From Burkholderiaceae bacterium (GTDB taxonomy: Bacteria; Pseudomonadota; Gammaproteobacteria; Burkholderiales; Burkholderiaceae_C): a stretch of 64,000 nucleotides of DNA. Of this stretch, positions 27,594-37,900 are shown one piece after another; positions within the stretch are counted from its first letter, which is position 1, and every line of letters begins with the position of its first letter. The stretch is from the NCBI GenBank assembly GCA_023954095.1, contig JAMLIQ010000011.1:1-64000 (forward strand). The letters run 5' to 3'. Position numbers and translations under genes: made by a program. Under the pieces are notes generated by a model, which was not told the origin of the DNA, made no database searches, and was given only the letters and a program-made list of their open reading frames with translations.

Positions 27594-29369
27594 ATGGCAC
27601 TCTCCCTCGACCAACTCAACGCCGCCAGCTTTGACCAAGCCCTGCAATGGCTCGACGGCGTGTACGAGCATTCGCCCTGGATTGCCCAGGCCGCACTGCA
27701 CGAGCGGCCGTTTCGCTCATTGGCGCATCTCAAGCACGCCCTGGCGCACGCCGTGCGCACCGCCGGTGCCGAAGCGCAGCGCGCCCTCATCCGCGCCCAC
27801 CCCGAGCTGGCAGGCAAAGCCATGGTGGACCAGCGCCTGACCGCCGAATCCACCAATGAACAAAGCACGGCGGGCCTGACGCAATGCACCCCCGCAGAGT
27901 TTGCGCGGCTGCAGCAGCTCAATGCCGACTACAACGCCCGCTTTGGTTTTCCGTTCATCCTGGCAGTGCGGGGCCCACGGGGCACGGGGCTGAGCAAGCA
28001 GCAGATCATCGAAACCTTTGCACGCCGCCTGGACAACCACCCCGACTTTGAGCAGGCCGAAGCGCTGCGCAACATCCACCGCATTGCCGAGATCCGCCTG
28101 AACGACAAGTTCGGCGCCGAACCGCTGCTGGGCGCCGATGTATGGGACTGGCACGAGAAGCTGGCCGAGCATTCCGACCCAGGCTATGCCGAAAAGGGCC
28201 AGCTCACCGTCACCTACCTCACCGACGCACACCGCGCCTGCGCGCAGCGCATCAGCCACTGGATGCGCGACTGTGGCTTCGACGAGGTCGAGATCGACGC
28301 CGTAGGCAACGTGGTGGGCCGCTATCACCCGGCCACCGAAGGAGCGCGCTATCTTCTCACCGGCTCGCATTACGACACGGTGCGCAATGGCGGCAAGTAC
28401 GACGGGCGCCTGGGTATTTTTGTGCCCATGGCCTGCGTGCGCGAAGTGCGCCGCGCAGGCCTGCGTCTGCCGTTCGGCATTGAAGTGGTGGCCTTTGCCG
28501 AGGAAGAAGGCCAGCGCTACAAGGCCACCTTCCTGGGGTCGGGCGCGCTGATCGGCGACTTCAACCCCGCCTGGCTCGACCAGAAGGATGCCGACGGCAT
28601 CACCCTGCGCGCCGCCATGCAGCACGCAGGCCTGTGTATCGACGACATCCCCCGGCTGCAGCGCGACCCCGCGCAGTACCTGGGCTTCATTGAGGTGCAC
28701 ATCGAACAGGGCCCCGTGCTCAACGGACTGGATCTGCCCCTGGGTGTGGTCACCTCCATCAACGGCAGCGTGCGCTATGTGGGCGAGGTGACCGGCATGG
28801 CCAGCCACGCCGGAACCACCCCCATGGACAGCCGCCGCGATGCTGCCATGGCCGTGGCCGAACTGGCGGTGTACCTGGAGCAGCGCGCCGCGCAGGACGG
28901 CGACTCGGTCGGCACCGTCGGCCTGTGGAATGTGCCGGGCGGCTCGATCAACGTAGTGCCCGGGCGCTGCCAGTTTTCGCTGGACCTGCGCGCGCCCACC
29001 GACGCCCAGCGCGACGCGCTGGACCGCGACGTGCTGGCACAGCTGCACCAGATCACCACACGGCGCGGTCTGCGGCTCACGCTGGAAGAAACCATGCGCG
29101 CCGCCGCCGCGCCCAGCGCACCGGCCTGGCAGCAGCGCTGGGAGCACGCCGTCAACGCCCTGGGCGTACCGCTGCTGCGCATGCCCAGCGGCGCCGGCCA
29201 CGACGCCATGAAGCTGCACGAGGTGATGCCCCAGGCCATGCTGTTCGTGCGGGGCGAGAACGCCGGCATCAGCCACAACCCGCTCGAATCCACCACCCAC
29301 AACGACATGCAGCTGGCCGTGGAGGCCTTCAGCCATGTCCTGCACCAACTTGCGAAGGAAACTGCATGA
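27594..29369 (+). CDS. Bifunctional OHCU decarboxylase / allantoate amidohydrolase fusion
   Basis: 591 aa protein joining two purine steps. Residues 1-168 are UraD: AHPELAGK with the catalytic His, then LTAESTNEQSTAGL, converting OHCU to S-allantoin. Residues about 175-591 are an allantoate amidohydrolase (AllC/HyuC, M20-like) with GSHYDTVRNGGKYDGRLG, AEEEGQRY, EVHIEQGPVL, SHAGTTPMDSRRD and HNPLEST. The two ends of the pathway flanking PuuE are thus fused, with PuuE encoded just upstream. The join is continuous with no frameshift. The stop overlaps the M20 gene start as ATGA. Domain calls are firm; use of allantoate rather than another N-carbamoyl substrate is inferred from context. Confidence 0.93.
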   Translation: MALSLDQLNAASFDQALQWLDGVYEHSPWIAQAALHERPFRSLAHLKHALAHAVRTAGAEAQRALIRAHPELAGKAMVDQRLTAESTNEQSTAGLTQCTPAEFARLQQLNADYNARFGFPFILAVRGPRGTGLSKQQIIETFARRLDNHPDFEQAEALRNIHRIAEIRLNDKFGAEPLLGADVWDWHEKLAEHSDPGYAEKGQLTVTYLTDAHRACAQRISHWMRDCGFDEVEIDAVGNVVGRYHPATEGARYLLTGSHYDTVRNGGKYDGRLGIFVPMACVREVRRAGLRLPFGIEVVAFAEEEGQRYKATFLGSGALIGDFNPAWLDQKDADGITLRAAMQHAGLCIDDIPRLQRDPAQYLGFIEVHIEQGPVLNGLDLPLGVVTSINGSVRYVGEVTGMASHAGTTPMDSRRDAAMAVAELAVYLEQRAAQDGDSVGTVGLWNVPGGSINVVPGRCQFSLDLRAPTDAQRDALDRDVLAQLHQITTRRGLRLTLEETMRAAAAPSAPAWQQRWEHAVNALGVPLLRMPSGAGHDAMKLHEVMPQAMLFVRGENAGISHNPLESTTHNDMQLAVEAFSHVLHQLAKETA

Positions 29370-30607
29370 CCGCCACGACCGACCACCGCGCGCTCGACGC
29401 CTGGATCGACCAGCACTTCGACGAGGAGGTGCGCTTTCTGCAGGCCCTGGTCCGCGTGCCCACCGATACCCCGCCCGGCAACAACGCACCGCATGCCCAG
29501 CGCACCACCGAACTGCTGAAAGACTTTGGCTTTGAGGCCGAGCAGCACCCCGTGCCCGCCGCCGATGTGCAGGCCTGCGGCATGGAGTCCATCACCAACC
29601 TGATCGTGCGCCGCCCCTATGGCACGCCCGGCTCGGGCCGCACCATTGCCCTCAATGCCCACGGTGATGTGGTTCCTCCGGGCGAGGGCTGGACGCACGA
29701 TCCGTACGGGGCAGAAGTGGTGGACGGCGCCATGTACGGCCGCGCCACCGCCGTGAGCAAGAGCGACTTTGCCAGCTTCACCTTCGCCGTGCGGGCGCTG
29801 GAGGCCGTAGCCCGGCCCGCGCAGGGCGCGGTGGAACTGCACTTCACCTACGACGAAGAGTTTGGCGGTGAACTGGGCCCCGGCTGGCTGCTCAAGCAGG
29901 GGCTGACCCAGCCCGACCTGCTGATTGCCGCAGGCTTCAGCCACGAAGTCGTCACCGCGCACAACGGCTGCCTGCAGATGGAAGTGACGGTGCACGGCAA
30001 GATGGCCCATGCCGCCGTGCCACACACTGGGGTGGACGCGCTGCAGGGCGCGGTGCACATCCTGAACGCGCTGTACGCCCTCAACGAGCAGTACCAGCAG
30101 GTCACCTCCAGCGTGGCGGGCATTACCCACCCCTACCTGAACGTGGGCCGCATCGAGGGCGGCACCAATACCAACGTGGTGCCTGGCAAGGTGGTATTCA
30201 AACTCGACCGCCGCATGATCCCCGAGGAAAACCCCACCGAAGTGGAAGCGAGCATCCGCCACACCATCGCGCAGGCGGCTGGCGAGCGCCCCGGCATCAC
30301 GGCAGACATCAAGCGCCTGCTGCTGGCCCGCGCCATGACGCCGCTGCCCGGCAACCAGCCTCTGGTGGATGCGATCCAGAAGCATGCCCAGGCTTTGCTG
30401 GGCAAGCCTGTGCCCGCCGTGGGCACGCCGCTCTACACCGATGTGCGCCTGTATGTCGAGCGCGGCATCCCCGGCGTGATCTACGGCGCGGGTCCGCGCA
30501 CAGTGCTCGAATCCCACGCCAAGCGGGCCGACGAACGCCTGCAGCTCGAAGACCTGCGCTGCGCCACCAAAGTGATTGCACGCACGCTGCACGATCTGCT
30601 GGCCTGA
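29366..30607 (+). CDS. M20-family metallohydrolase in the purine operon
   Basis: 413 aa ArgE/DapE-type zinc hydrolase. Metal ligands are visible in ALNAHGDVVPPG (His/Asp), YDEEFGGELGP (Glu/Glu pair) and a C-terminal His (LESHAKRADE). Dimerisation domain in the middle (HAAVPHTGVDAL). It overlaps the fusion gene by 4 bp, so it is made with it. Substrate unknown: no ureidoglycine aminohydrolase or ureidoglycolate lyase gene is in the window, so it may act on a downstream ureido compound, but a peptide or amino-acid role cannot be excluded. Confidence 0.88.
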   Translation: MTATTDHRALDAWIDQHFDEEVRFLQALVRVPTDTPPGNNAPHAQRTTELLKDFGFEAEQHPVPAADVQACGMESITNLIVRRPYGTPGSGRTIALNAHGDVVPPGEGWTHDPYGAEVVDGAMYGRATAVSKSDFASFTFAVRALEAVARPAQGAVELHFTYDEEFGGELGPGWLLKQGLTQPDLLIAAGFSHEVVTAHNGCLQMEVTVHGKMAHAAVPHTGVDALQGAVHILNALYALNEQYQQVTSSVAGITHPYLNVGRIEGGTNTNVVPGKVVFKLDRRMIPEENPTEVEASIRHTIAQAAGERPGITADIKRLLLARAMTPLPGNQPLVDAIQKHAQALLGKPVPAVGTPLYTDVRLYVERGIPGVIYGAGPRTVLESHAKRADERLQLEDLRCATKVIARTLHDLLA

Positions 30608-30654
30608 CCGTCGGCGCAGGCATGCATAGGGGTTTATCGCTAGAAATGTGTCGG

Positions 30655-30679
30655 CACTTTTTGTATACACTTTTTGTAT
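30655..30679 (+). promoter_or_regulatory. Probable GntR site before the purine permease
   Basis: Contains TGTATACACTTTT (30662-30674), shared exactly with the gntR/uraH palindrome. It is also two direct repeats CACTTTTTGTAT (30655 and 30668) 13 bp apart. It lies 65-89 bp before the permease start in the 136-bp gap 30608-30743, which holds no gene. Confidence 0.7.
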
Positions 30680-30743
30680 GGATTCATGGGCGCGGCCGTA
30701 TCGGCGTGCGCCATGCCACCCGTCCACACCGAAGGAGTACCGA

Positions 30744-32231
30744 ATGGAAACCACTGTGCACCCCGTGGATGAGCGACTGCCCCTGGGCAGGCTCACCGCC
30801 CTGGGCCTGCAGCATGTCCTGGTGATGTATGCCGGCGCCGTGGCCGTGCCGCTCATCGTGGGGCGGGCACTCAACCTCACGCCGGACCAGGTAGCCAAGC
30901 TGATTTCGGCAGACCTGTTCGTATGCGGGCTGGTCACCCTGATCCAGGCCCTGGGCGCCACGCGCTGGTTTGGCATCAAGCTGCCCGTGATGATGGGTGT
31001 GACCTTCGCCGCCGTGGCCCCCATGATCTCCATGGCGCAAACCACCAGCGGCACGGCAGGGGCGGGGCTGATCTTCGGCTCGGTGATCGGCGCGGGGGTC
31101 ATCTCCATTGCCATCGCGCCGCTGGTCAGCCGCATGCTGCGTTTCTTTCCGCCCGTGGTCACCGGCACCATCATTGCCGTCATCGGCATCAGCCTGATGC
31201 GCGTGGGCATCAACTGGATCTTTGGCAATCCGGTAGGCCCCACCGCCCCCAGTGTGGTCAACCCCGAGCACATCAAGTGGCTCACCGAGGCGCAGTCGGC
31301 CGCAGGCGCTCCCGGCTCCTCACTGCCCCCAGTACCCAAGGGCTTTGCCGTGGTGCCCACCGTGCCCAATCCCCGCTATGCCGATCTCACGGGGGTGGGC
31401 ATCTCGGGCCTGGTGCTGCTGTCCATCCTGCTGATTGCCAAGTTCGGCAAGGGCTTCATTGCCAACATCTCGGTGCTGCTGGGCATCATCATCGGCGCCG
31501 TGGTCGCGGTGGGCATGGGGCTGATGAATTTCGACAAGGTGGCCAAGGCCCAGTGGTTTGACCTGGTTCTGCCCTTCGAAATTGCAGCCCCGGTCTTCAA
31601 CCCCATCCTGATTCTGACCATGACCCTGGTGATGATCGTGGTGATGATCGAGTCCACCGGCATGTTCCTGGCCCTGGGCGAGATGACCGACCGCAAGATC
31701 GACCAGGCCGCCCTGACCCGCGGCCTGCGAACCGATGGCCTGGGCACGCTGCTGGGCGGCATCTTCAATACCTTCCCCTACACCAGCTTCTCGCAGAACG
31801 TGGGGCTGGTGGCCGTCACGGGCGTCAAGAGCCGGTTTGTCTGCGTGGCCGGCGGCGTCATCCTGATCGTGCTGGGCGTGCTGCCCAAGATGGCCGCGAT
31901 GGTGGAGTCGCTCCCGACCGTGGTGCTCGGCGGCGCCGGGCTGGTCATGTTCGGCATGGTGGCGGCCACGGGCATCCGCATTCTAGGTGGCGTGGATTTC
32001 AAGACCAACCGCTTCAACGCCATGATCGTGGCGGTATCGATTGGTGTGGGCATGATCCCGCTGATTGCCCCGAGCTTTCGCCAGTGGATGCCGCACGCCA
32101 TCCACCCGCTGATCGAATCCGGTATCCTTCTGGCCTCGATCACCGCCGTAGCCTTGAACGTCTTCTTCAATGGCGCCAGCAGCGACACCTCCGCTGCCGT
32201 CAACGCCGCGCGCCAGGCCGACGCCCACTAG
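30744..32231 (+). CDS. NCS2 nucleobase:cation symporter (purine/urate permease)
   Basis: Inner-membrane symporter, 495 aa, importing xanthine, urate or a related purine. About 12-14 hydrophobic segments. The NCS2 signature QNVGLVAVTGVKSR sits near residue 351, and LGEMTDRKID before it. The start at 30744 is fixed by the GAAGGAG ribosome site at 30731. It is the last gene of the urate cluster, followed by a terminator, and carries its own GntR-like site. Substrate among xanthine, urate and uracil cannot be told from sequence. Confidence 0.94.
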   Translation: METTVHPVDERLPLGRLTALGLQHVLVMYAGAVAVPLIVGRALNLTPDQVAKLISADLFVCGLVTLIQALGATRWFGIKLPVMMGVTFAAVAPMISMAQTTSGTAGAGLIFGSVIGAGVISIAIAPLVSRMLRFFPPVVTGTIIAVIGISLMRVGINWIFGNPVGPTAPSVVNPEHIKWLTEAQSAAGAPGSSLPPVPKGFAVVPTVPNPRYADLTGVGISGLVLLSILLIAKFGKGFIANISVLLGIIIGAVVAVGMGLMNFDKVAKAQWFDLVLPFEIAAPVFNPILILTMTLVMIVVMIESTGMFLALGEMTDRKIDQAALTRGLRTDGLGTLLGGIFNTFPYTSFSQNVGLVAVTGVKSRFVCVAGGVILIVLGVLPKMAAMVESLPTVVLGGAGLVMFGMVAATGIRILGGVDFKTNRFNAMIVAVSIGVGMIPLIAPSFRQWMPHAIHPLIESGILLASITAVALNVFFNGASSDTSAAVNAARQADAH

Positions 32232-32259
32232 CGTCCTGCCCGAGCACTGCTGTCAGCGT

Positions 32260-32286
32260 ATAAAGCCCCTGAGCCAGGGGCTTTAT
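32260..32286 (+). terminator. Terminator after the purine permease
   Basis: Perfect 12-bp stem ATAAAGCCCCTG / CAGGGGCTTTAT with a 3-nt loop, 28 bp after the permease stop. The T residues lie inside the stem and no long U-run follows. Confidence 0.7.
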
Positions 32287-32354
32287 TGCTGGTTCAGACC
32301 ACAGCCCTCCCCGGCGGCCCGATTGCATTTTGCTGAAACTCACAGGATTTCCGT

Positions 32355-34661
32355 ATGACGACGCCCCTTTCCGCTGCCGAACAGGCCCTGCGCGATGCCG
32401 CACGCGAGTACCACCTCAATCCCACCCGGGGCAAGATTTCCGTCTCACCGACCAAGCCCCTGTCCAACCAGCGCGACCTGTCGCTGGCCTACTCACCCGG
32501 CGTGGCCTACCCCTGCCTGGACATCCAGGCAGACCCCTCCAAAGCCTTTGACTACACCGCCCGCGGCAATCTGGTGGGCGTAATCACCAACGGCACGGCT
32601 GTGCTGGGGCTGGGAGACATCGGCCCGCTGGCCGGCAAGCCGGTAATGGAGGGCAAGGGCTGCCTGTTCAAGAAGTTCGCGGGTGTGGATGTCTTCGACA
32701 TCGAACTCGACGAACGCGATCCCGACAAGCTGATCGACATCATCGCAGCGCTGGAGCCGACGCTCGGCGGCATCAACCTGGAAGACATCAAGGCGCCCGA
32801 GTGCTTCTACATCGAGCAAGAGCTGAGCAAGCGCATGAACATTCCGGTGTTCCATGACGACCAGCACGGCACGGCCATCATCTCCAGCGCCGCGCTGCTC
32901 AACGGCCTGGAGCTGGTGGGCAAGGACATCGGCGCGGTCAAGATCGCGGTGTCGGGCGCGGGCGCCGCTGCCATTGCCTGCGTGAACGTGATGGTGGGCC
33001 TGGGCGTGAAGGTGGAGAACATCTTCATGTGCGACTCCAAGGGCGTCATCTACGAAGGCCGCCCCGGCGGCTTTGACGAATCCAAGGCCCGCTACGCTCA
33101 GAAGACCGATGCACGCACGCTGGCCGATGCCGTCGACGGCGCTGACGTGTTCCTGGGCTGCTCGGCCCCCGGCGTACTCACCGCCGAAATGGTCAAGACC
33201 ATGGCCCCCAAGCCCATCATCCTGGCGCTGGCCAACCCCGAGCCGGAGATTCGTCCCGAACTGGCCAAGGCCGTACGCCCCGACTGCATCATGGCCACGG
33301 GCCGCTCGGACTACCCGAACCAGGTGAACAACGTCCTGTGCTTCCCATACATCTTCCGCGGCGCCCTGGACTGCGGCGCCACCAAGATCACCGAAGCCAT
33401 GAAGCTGGCCTGCGTGCGCCAGATCGCCGACCTGGCCAAGAGCGAGACCAGCGACGAGGTCGCCGCCGCCTACGCCGGCCAGGATTTGACCTTTGGCCCC
33501 GAATACCTCATTCCCAAGCCGTTTGACTCGCGCCTGATTCTCAAGATCGCACCCGCCGTGGCACAGGCCGCATTTGAGTCCGGCGTCGCCACGCGCCCCA
33601 TTGCCGACATGGAGGCCTACAAGGAAAACCTTGCACGCTTTGTCTACCAGACGGGCATCCTCATGCGCCCCGTGGTCAATGCGGCCAAGCACCTGCCCGA
33701 TGCCCAGAAGCGCGTGGCCTATGCCGATGGCGAGGATGAGCGTGCGCTGCGCGCCGCCCAGATGGCCATTGACGACCACATCGCCTGCCCCATCCTCATC
33801 GGGCGCCCGGCAGTGATCCAGGCTCGCATCCAGAAAGCCGGCCTGCGCATGCAACCCGGCAAGGATGTCGAGATCTGCAACCCGGAAGACGACCCCCGCT
33901 TTCGCCAGTACTGGGAGCACTACCACCTGCTCATGAAGCGCAACGGCGCTTCCACCGAAATGGCCAAGGCCGCGGTACGCCGCTCCAACACCATCATTGC
34001 CTCGCTGATGGTCACGCTGGGCGACGCCGACGCCATGATCTGCGGCCTGGTGGGCACCTACGAGACGCACCTGGAACGCATCCACTCCATTCTGGGCCAC
34101 CAGCCCGGTGTGAACCACTATGCGGCCCTCAATGCCCTGATGACCGACCGCGGCCCGCTGTTCATTGCCGACACCTACGTCAACGAAGACCCCAGCGCCG
34201 AGCAACTGGCCGACATTGCGTGGATGTCGGTGCTGGAGGTGCAGCGCTTTGGCCTGCCACCCAAGGTGGCTTTCCTGTCGCATTCAAGCTACGGCTCGTC
34301 GAAACGCGCCTCGGCCCGCAAGATGCGCCTGGCGCGCGATCTGTTCGTGGCGGCCCACCCCGAGATTGAATGCGACGGCGAACTGCACGGCGACGCGGCG
34401 CTGGAGCCCGGCATCCGCAAGGCCTATATGGAGGACTCCACCCTCACCGGCTCCGCCAACCTGCTCATCTGCCCGAACATCGACGCCGCCAACATTCTCT
34501 ACAACGTGCTCAAGACCACCACCAGCGGCGGCGTCACCGTGGGCCCCATCCTGATGGGCGCGGCCGCCGCCGCCTACATCCTGACACCCGCCGCCACCGT
34601 GCGCCGCGTGTTCAATATGACGGCACTGGCGGTCGCCAGCGCTGCGTCACGTAGCCGCTGA
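32355..34661 (+). CDS. maeB: NADP-dependent malic enzyme with phosphotransacetylase-like domain
   Basis: Decarboxylates malate to pyruvate, making NADPH; 768 aa, the normal MaeB length. The N-terminal malic domain has [15 protein letters not shown] and [10 protein letters not shown]. The NAD(P) fold has [14 protein letters not shown]. From about residue 435 the C-terminal phosphate acetyl/butyryltransferase-like domain acts as an allosteric module (acetyl-CoA inhibition in E. coli). Start after AGGA. Stands alone between the permease terminator and tRNA-Arg. Confidence 0.97.
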   Translation: MTTPLSAAEQALRDAAREYHLNPTRGKISVSPTKPLSNQRDLSLAYSPGVAYPCLDIQADPSKAFDYTARGNLVGVITNGTAVLGLGDIGPLAGKPVMEGKGCLFKKFAGVDVFDIELDERDPDKLIDIIAALEPTLGGINLEDIKAPECFYIEQELSKRMNIPVFHDDQHGTAIISSAALLNGLELVGKDIGAVKIAVSGAGAAAIACVNVMVGLGVKVENIFMCDSKGVIYEGRPGGFDESKARYAQKTDARTLADAVDGADVFLGCSAPGVLTAEMVKTMAPKPIILALANPEPEIRPELAKAVRPDCIMATGRSDYPNQVNNVLCFPYIFRGALDCGATKITEAMKLACVRQIADLAKSETSDEVAAAYAGQDLTFGPEYLIPKPFDSRLILKIAPAVAQAAFESGVATRPIADMEAYKENLARFVYQTGILMRPVVNAAKHLPDAQKRVAYADGEDERALRAAQMAIDDHIACPILIGRPAVIQARIQKAGLRMQPGKDVEICNPEDDPRFRQYWEHYHLLMKRNGASTEMAKAAVRRSNTIIASLMVTLGDADAMICGLVGTYETHLERIHSILGHQPGVNHYAALNALMTDRGPLFIADTYVNEDPSAEQLADIAWMSVLEVQRFGLPPKVAFLSHSSYGSSKRASARKMRLARDLFVAAHPEIECDGELHGDAALEPGIRKAYMEDSTLTGSANLLICPNIDAANILYNVLKTTTSGGVTVGPILMGAAAAAYILTPAATVRRVFNMTALAVASAASRSR

Positions 34662-34772
34662 AGACAGGGGTTTCTTGAATTACAATCTACAGTTGCTTCC
34701 GATGTGTTTCGCATGCAGCAATGCTGGCAAAACAATCTTTCGCAGGAATTCGTCAGTAAGCTGATTTCCTGC

Positions 34773-34778
34773 TATAAT
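34773..34778 (+). promoter_or_regulatory. -10 box of the tRNA-Arg gene
   Basis: TATAAT lies 10 bp before the tRNA 5' end. A weak -35 candidate (TCGTCA, 34750) is 17 bp upstream. The 127-bp gap between maeB and the tRNA holds nothing else recognisable. Confidence 0.7.
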
Positions 34779-34788
34779 TCGAGGCTTA

Positions 34789-34865
34789 GCGGCTGTAGCT
34801 CAGCTGGATAGAGTACTTGGCTACGAACCAAGGGGTCGTGGGTTCGATTCCTGCCAGCCGCACCA
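34789..34865 (+). tRNA. tRNA-Arg(ACG)
   Basis: 77 nt including encoded CCA. Acceptor GCGGCTG/CAGCCGC, D-arm GCTCAGCTGGATAGAGT, anticodon loop CTACGAA in stem CTTGG/CCAAG, T-arm with GGTTCGATTCC. Anticodon ACG is read as ICG, decoding CGU/CGC/CGA. Confidence 0.97.
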
Positions 34866-34871
34866 ACAGGT

Positions 34872-34904
34872 AAGCCCTGATATCGCAAGATATCAGGGCT
34901 TTTT
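34872..34904 (+). terminator. Terminator after tRNA-Arg
   Basis: 13-bp perfect stem AAGCCCTGATATC / GATATCAGGGCTT closed by a GCAA tetraloop and followed by a T run; starts 6 bp after the tRNA. Confidence 0.93.
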
Positions 34905-34930
34905 CCTTGGGTGATTCGCTCCTGAATCAC

Positions 34931-34980
34931 TATGACTTTCATAGCTATTTGCGCTTACTCCATCAGCGTCAAAGGCATGA
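34931..34980 (-). repeat. Dispersed repeat, copy 7
   Basis: Reverse complement: ATGCCTTTGACGCTGATG...GTAAGCGCAAATAGCTATG. The CTATGA/TCATAG terminal hairpin is perfect. Lies in the gap between the tRNA-Arg terminator and the FecR protein stop. Confidence 0.65.
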
Positions 34981-34993
34981 AAGGCATAAAATC

Positions 34994-37900
34994 TCAATCC
35001 ATGCGGTAGCGCACGCTGAACCACAGGGCCGGGTCAGCACCCTGGTGCAGGCGCGTCTGCACAACCCCCGTAAAGGCCCAGCGCCGATCGGCGGTCTCCC
35101 AGCTGTGTACCAGGTTCAGGTTCCATCCAGGCGCCAAGGCGTTGGCATTGGCCTCGTCGGCGAACCTTGAACCGCGATAAACCAGCGAAACCATGCTGGT
35201 ATCGCGCCCGCCATGCCGCCAGACGTTCGCCAGCACCGCCGTGTGGCGCGGCACACCAGGCAATCCATTGCCAAGAAAACGCTCACTTGTGTTGCGTGCA
35301 TGGGCCCAGGTGTAGCTGCCCAGCACGCTCCAGCGGGGCGCCAGCACGCGATTCAAGGCCAGTCCCGCCTGGTGCAGGCGGCCCCGGCTGAATCGGGGGT
35401 CACCGTCATAGGCATCAATGGCGGTTTGCCCGGAAGCGGTCACGGCGCCCAGCACGCCGGCCCGGTCACCCACTTCCAGCAGCGCCGATCGTGGCAGCAG
35501 CAGACTGCCATTGGCGAAGGTGGGATTGACGATATCCTGGCTGCTGAGCATGCCCCAGGCAAAGGTGCGCGCATCGAGTTCCCAGTCCAGTTGCACCGCG
35601 CGCTTGCGTCCCAGACTGCCTGGCAATTGGTACTGGTGGTCGATGGGAATCCCTGCAATCGACACAGGCGCCAGGGTACTGCCTGCCGGTGCACGCATGT
35701 TTTCAATATAGGCCGCATGCAGGGCGCGCCCAGGCCCAAAGCGGTAGGTCACCCCCACCCGGGGCCGCAGTTTGCGCGCATGCCCACCGCTGGCGGCATC
35801 CGGCGGGAAAATGTCTTCTCCTGTCTGCACATCTCGATACAGATCCATATAGTTCGTCTGCAGACGTGGTGCAGACGCTTCGGCGTGCCAGGTCCAGGCG
35901 CCCGTGCGCCACTCGCCAGCGACCCAGGGCATGTCAAAGGACGACTGCGTCTGGATATCGGACGCAATATCGGCATCGCGGCTTCCCAGCCGGATGGTGT
36001 CCCGTCCATGCTCCCAGCCAAAGCTCCAGCGCTGCGCCGGAAACTGGATGACGTGGCGCAGCATCCAGTTGTTGGCGCCGTCCTCACTGCGCGCGTCCAG
36101 CGGGCCCCACACGGCATGGTCGAGAACCCGGGCGCTCGTGTAGCGCCCATGGTTGAACTTGACCCAGGTTTGCGCATCGGGAGACCAGCGCCAGGCGCCG
36201 CCGATATCGGTACTGGTGTTCTGCTGCCGAGTGACTCCGTCAAGACGGTAACCGTTGCCAAAATCCAGCCCTCCGGGATAGCCCGACCGGTCTCGCCCCT
36301 GGTTGTGTACCAGGAACAACCCCAGCCGGTCTGTGGGCCGGGCACCCCACGCCACATCGAAGGACGGCGAACGGAGCCAGTAACTGCCGGTGCCATCCCG
36401 TGGCTGCATGCTGATGCCGTAGCCGCGCAGCAGCCACGCCATGGGCATGCCTGACATGCGGGTCCCCTTGACCTGCGCAGTAGCCACCAGATTGGAATGC
36501 ACCGCATTGCGCTCGGCACTGGCCGCCACAATCGCCTCCTGACCCTGGGTCAGCAAAATGGGCGCCTGACGTTCCCGGGCCCCAAACGCCAGGGGGTCTG
36601 CCAGATAGCCCTGGTACAGCTCCGCACTGCGACTGAAATCACTCTCGTAACGATGGGCCATGAAAAAGTGGCTCCCCGCCCAGAGCGGGTAGTACGACTG
36701 GTCGGCGTAGGCCCGTGCCCAATGCTCCATGCCAAAGTCCCCCAGGGCCTTACCCAGGTTGGCCGAGCCCTGGCTGTCGCTGGCGAGCGGGTTGAGCGAT
36801 TTGAGCCACGGTAGCCGCACCAGGGCTTCTCGGGCCGCGGCAAGGGCTTGCTCCGGCTCCCCCGCATCGTTGCGGATCATCGATTCCACCTGCCAGGCCA
36901 GCGGATCTTTTGGATCCGCCTGGCGCGCGCGCTCCAGGGAATCGAGGGCGGCACCCTGGCCACCCAGCGTGTACTCGGCCACGGCCAGCCAGACATGTGC
37001 GCGGGCGTAGCGTGGCTCGATCACCAGGGCCTTGAGCAGCCACCGGCGCGCCGCTTCGGGATCCCCTCGGCGCAGCGCCAGAAAGCCAGCGCCAGCCAGG
37101 CTTTCATAGTCGTCACCCTGCAGGGCCAGGGCTGCGTTGAAGCCTGCGTCCGCCTCCTGCAGCCGCAGCGCCTCGGCCGCCGCAGTGGCCTGCAGGCCCA
37201 GCAAGCTGGCCCGCTGAGGCGCCAGGTCCACGGCGTGGGCCAGCACTTCGCGCGCAGATGCCAGGTCTCCGCGCTCCTGCAGCGCCCGCCCCAGACGGCC
37301 CCAAGCGTCGGCCTGCTGGAACGGTCCCTGGGCATGCGCCACGCCTGCACGGTAGCGGGCCAGCGCCTCATCGCCACGGCCTGCCAGGCGATACCAGTCG
37401 CCGTCGGCCAGTGCAAGGTCGCTGCTGTCGAGACCACCGCTGCGCGCCAGGGCTTCGTCGAGCACGGCGCGGGCCGCATCAGGGCGGTCTTGTGCCAACA
37501 GCAATTCAGCGCGCCGCGCCGCAAGCCTGGGGTCCCCCATGCGCTGCCAGGCGCTCTCCAGGCGTTGCACCGCCGCCTCCAGCTGTGCATCAGATGCAGC
37601 GAGATCGGCCAGGACCAGTTCCACCACCGGCTCTGCAACGCCGCTGGCACGCCAGGCCAGCAAGCGCTGGCGCGCCTGCGGCCCGTTGCCGGCATCCAGG
37701 TCGGCCCGCACCGCAGAAAGCGCCGGTTCCAGCCCATCCCCCTGGAACTCGGCCCAGCGCCTCGCATCCACCGGATTGGCCATCACCCATTGCACCCGCT
37801 CTCGCGGATGAACCAGCAGCCGTTTGGTGGGGGCTTGCCCCGGAACGGCAATGCCTTGCTCTGCCGGGCCCAAAATGACACGCCCATGGTCATTGGAGAA

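Noticed and set aside
30608..30743. Purine riboswitch before the NCS2 permease
   Set aside because: The 136-bp leader has no three-way-junction pattern; the GntR-like site explains control better.
28775..31369. Minus-strand frame of 864 codons across the urate operon
   Set aside because: Crosses three clear plus-strand genes and the operator; no domain pattern.
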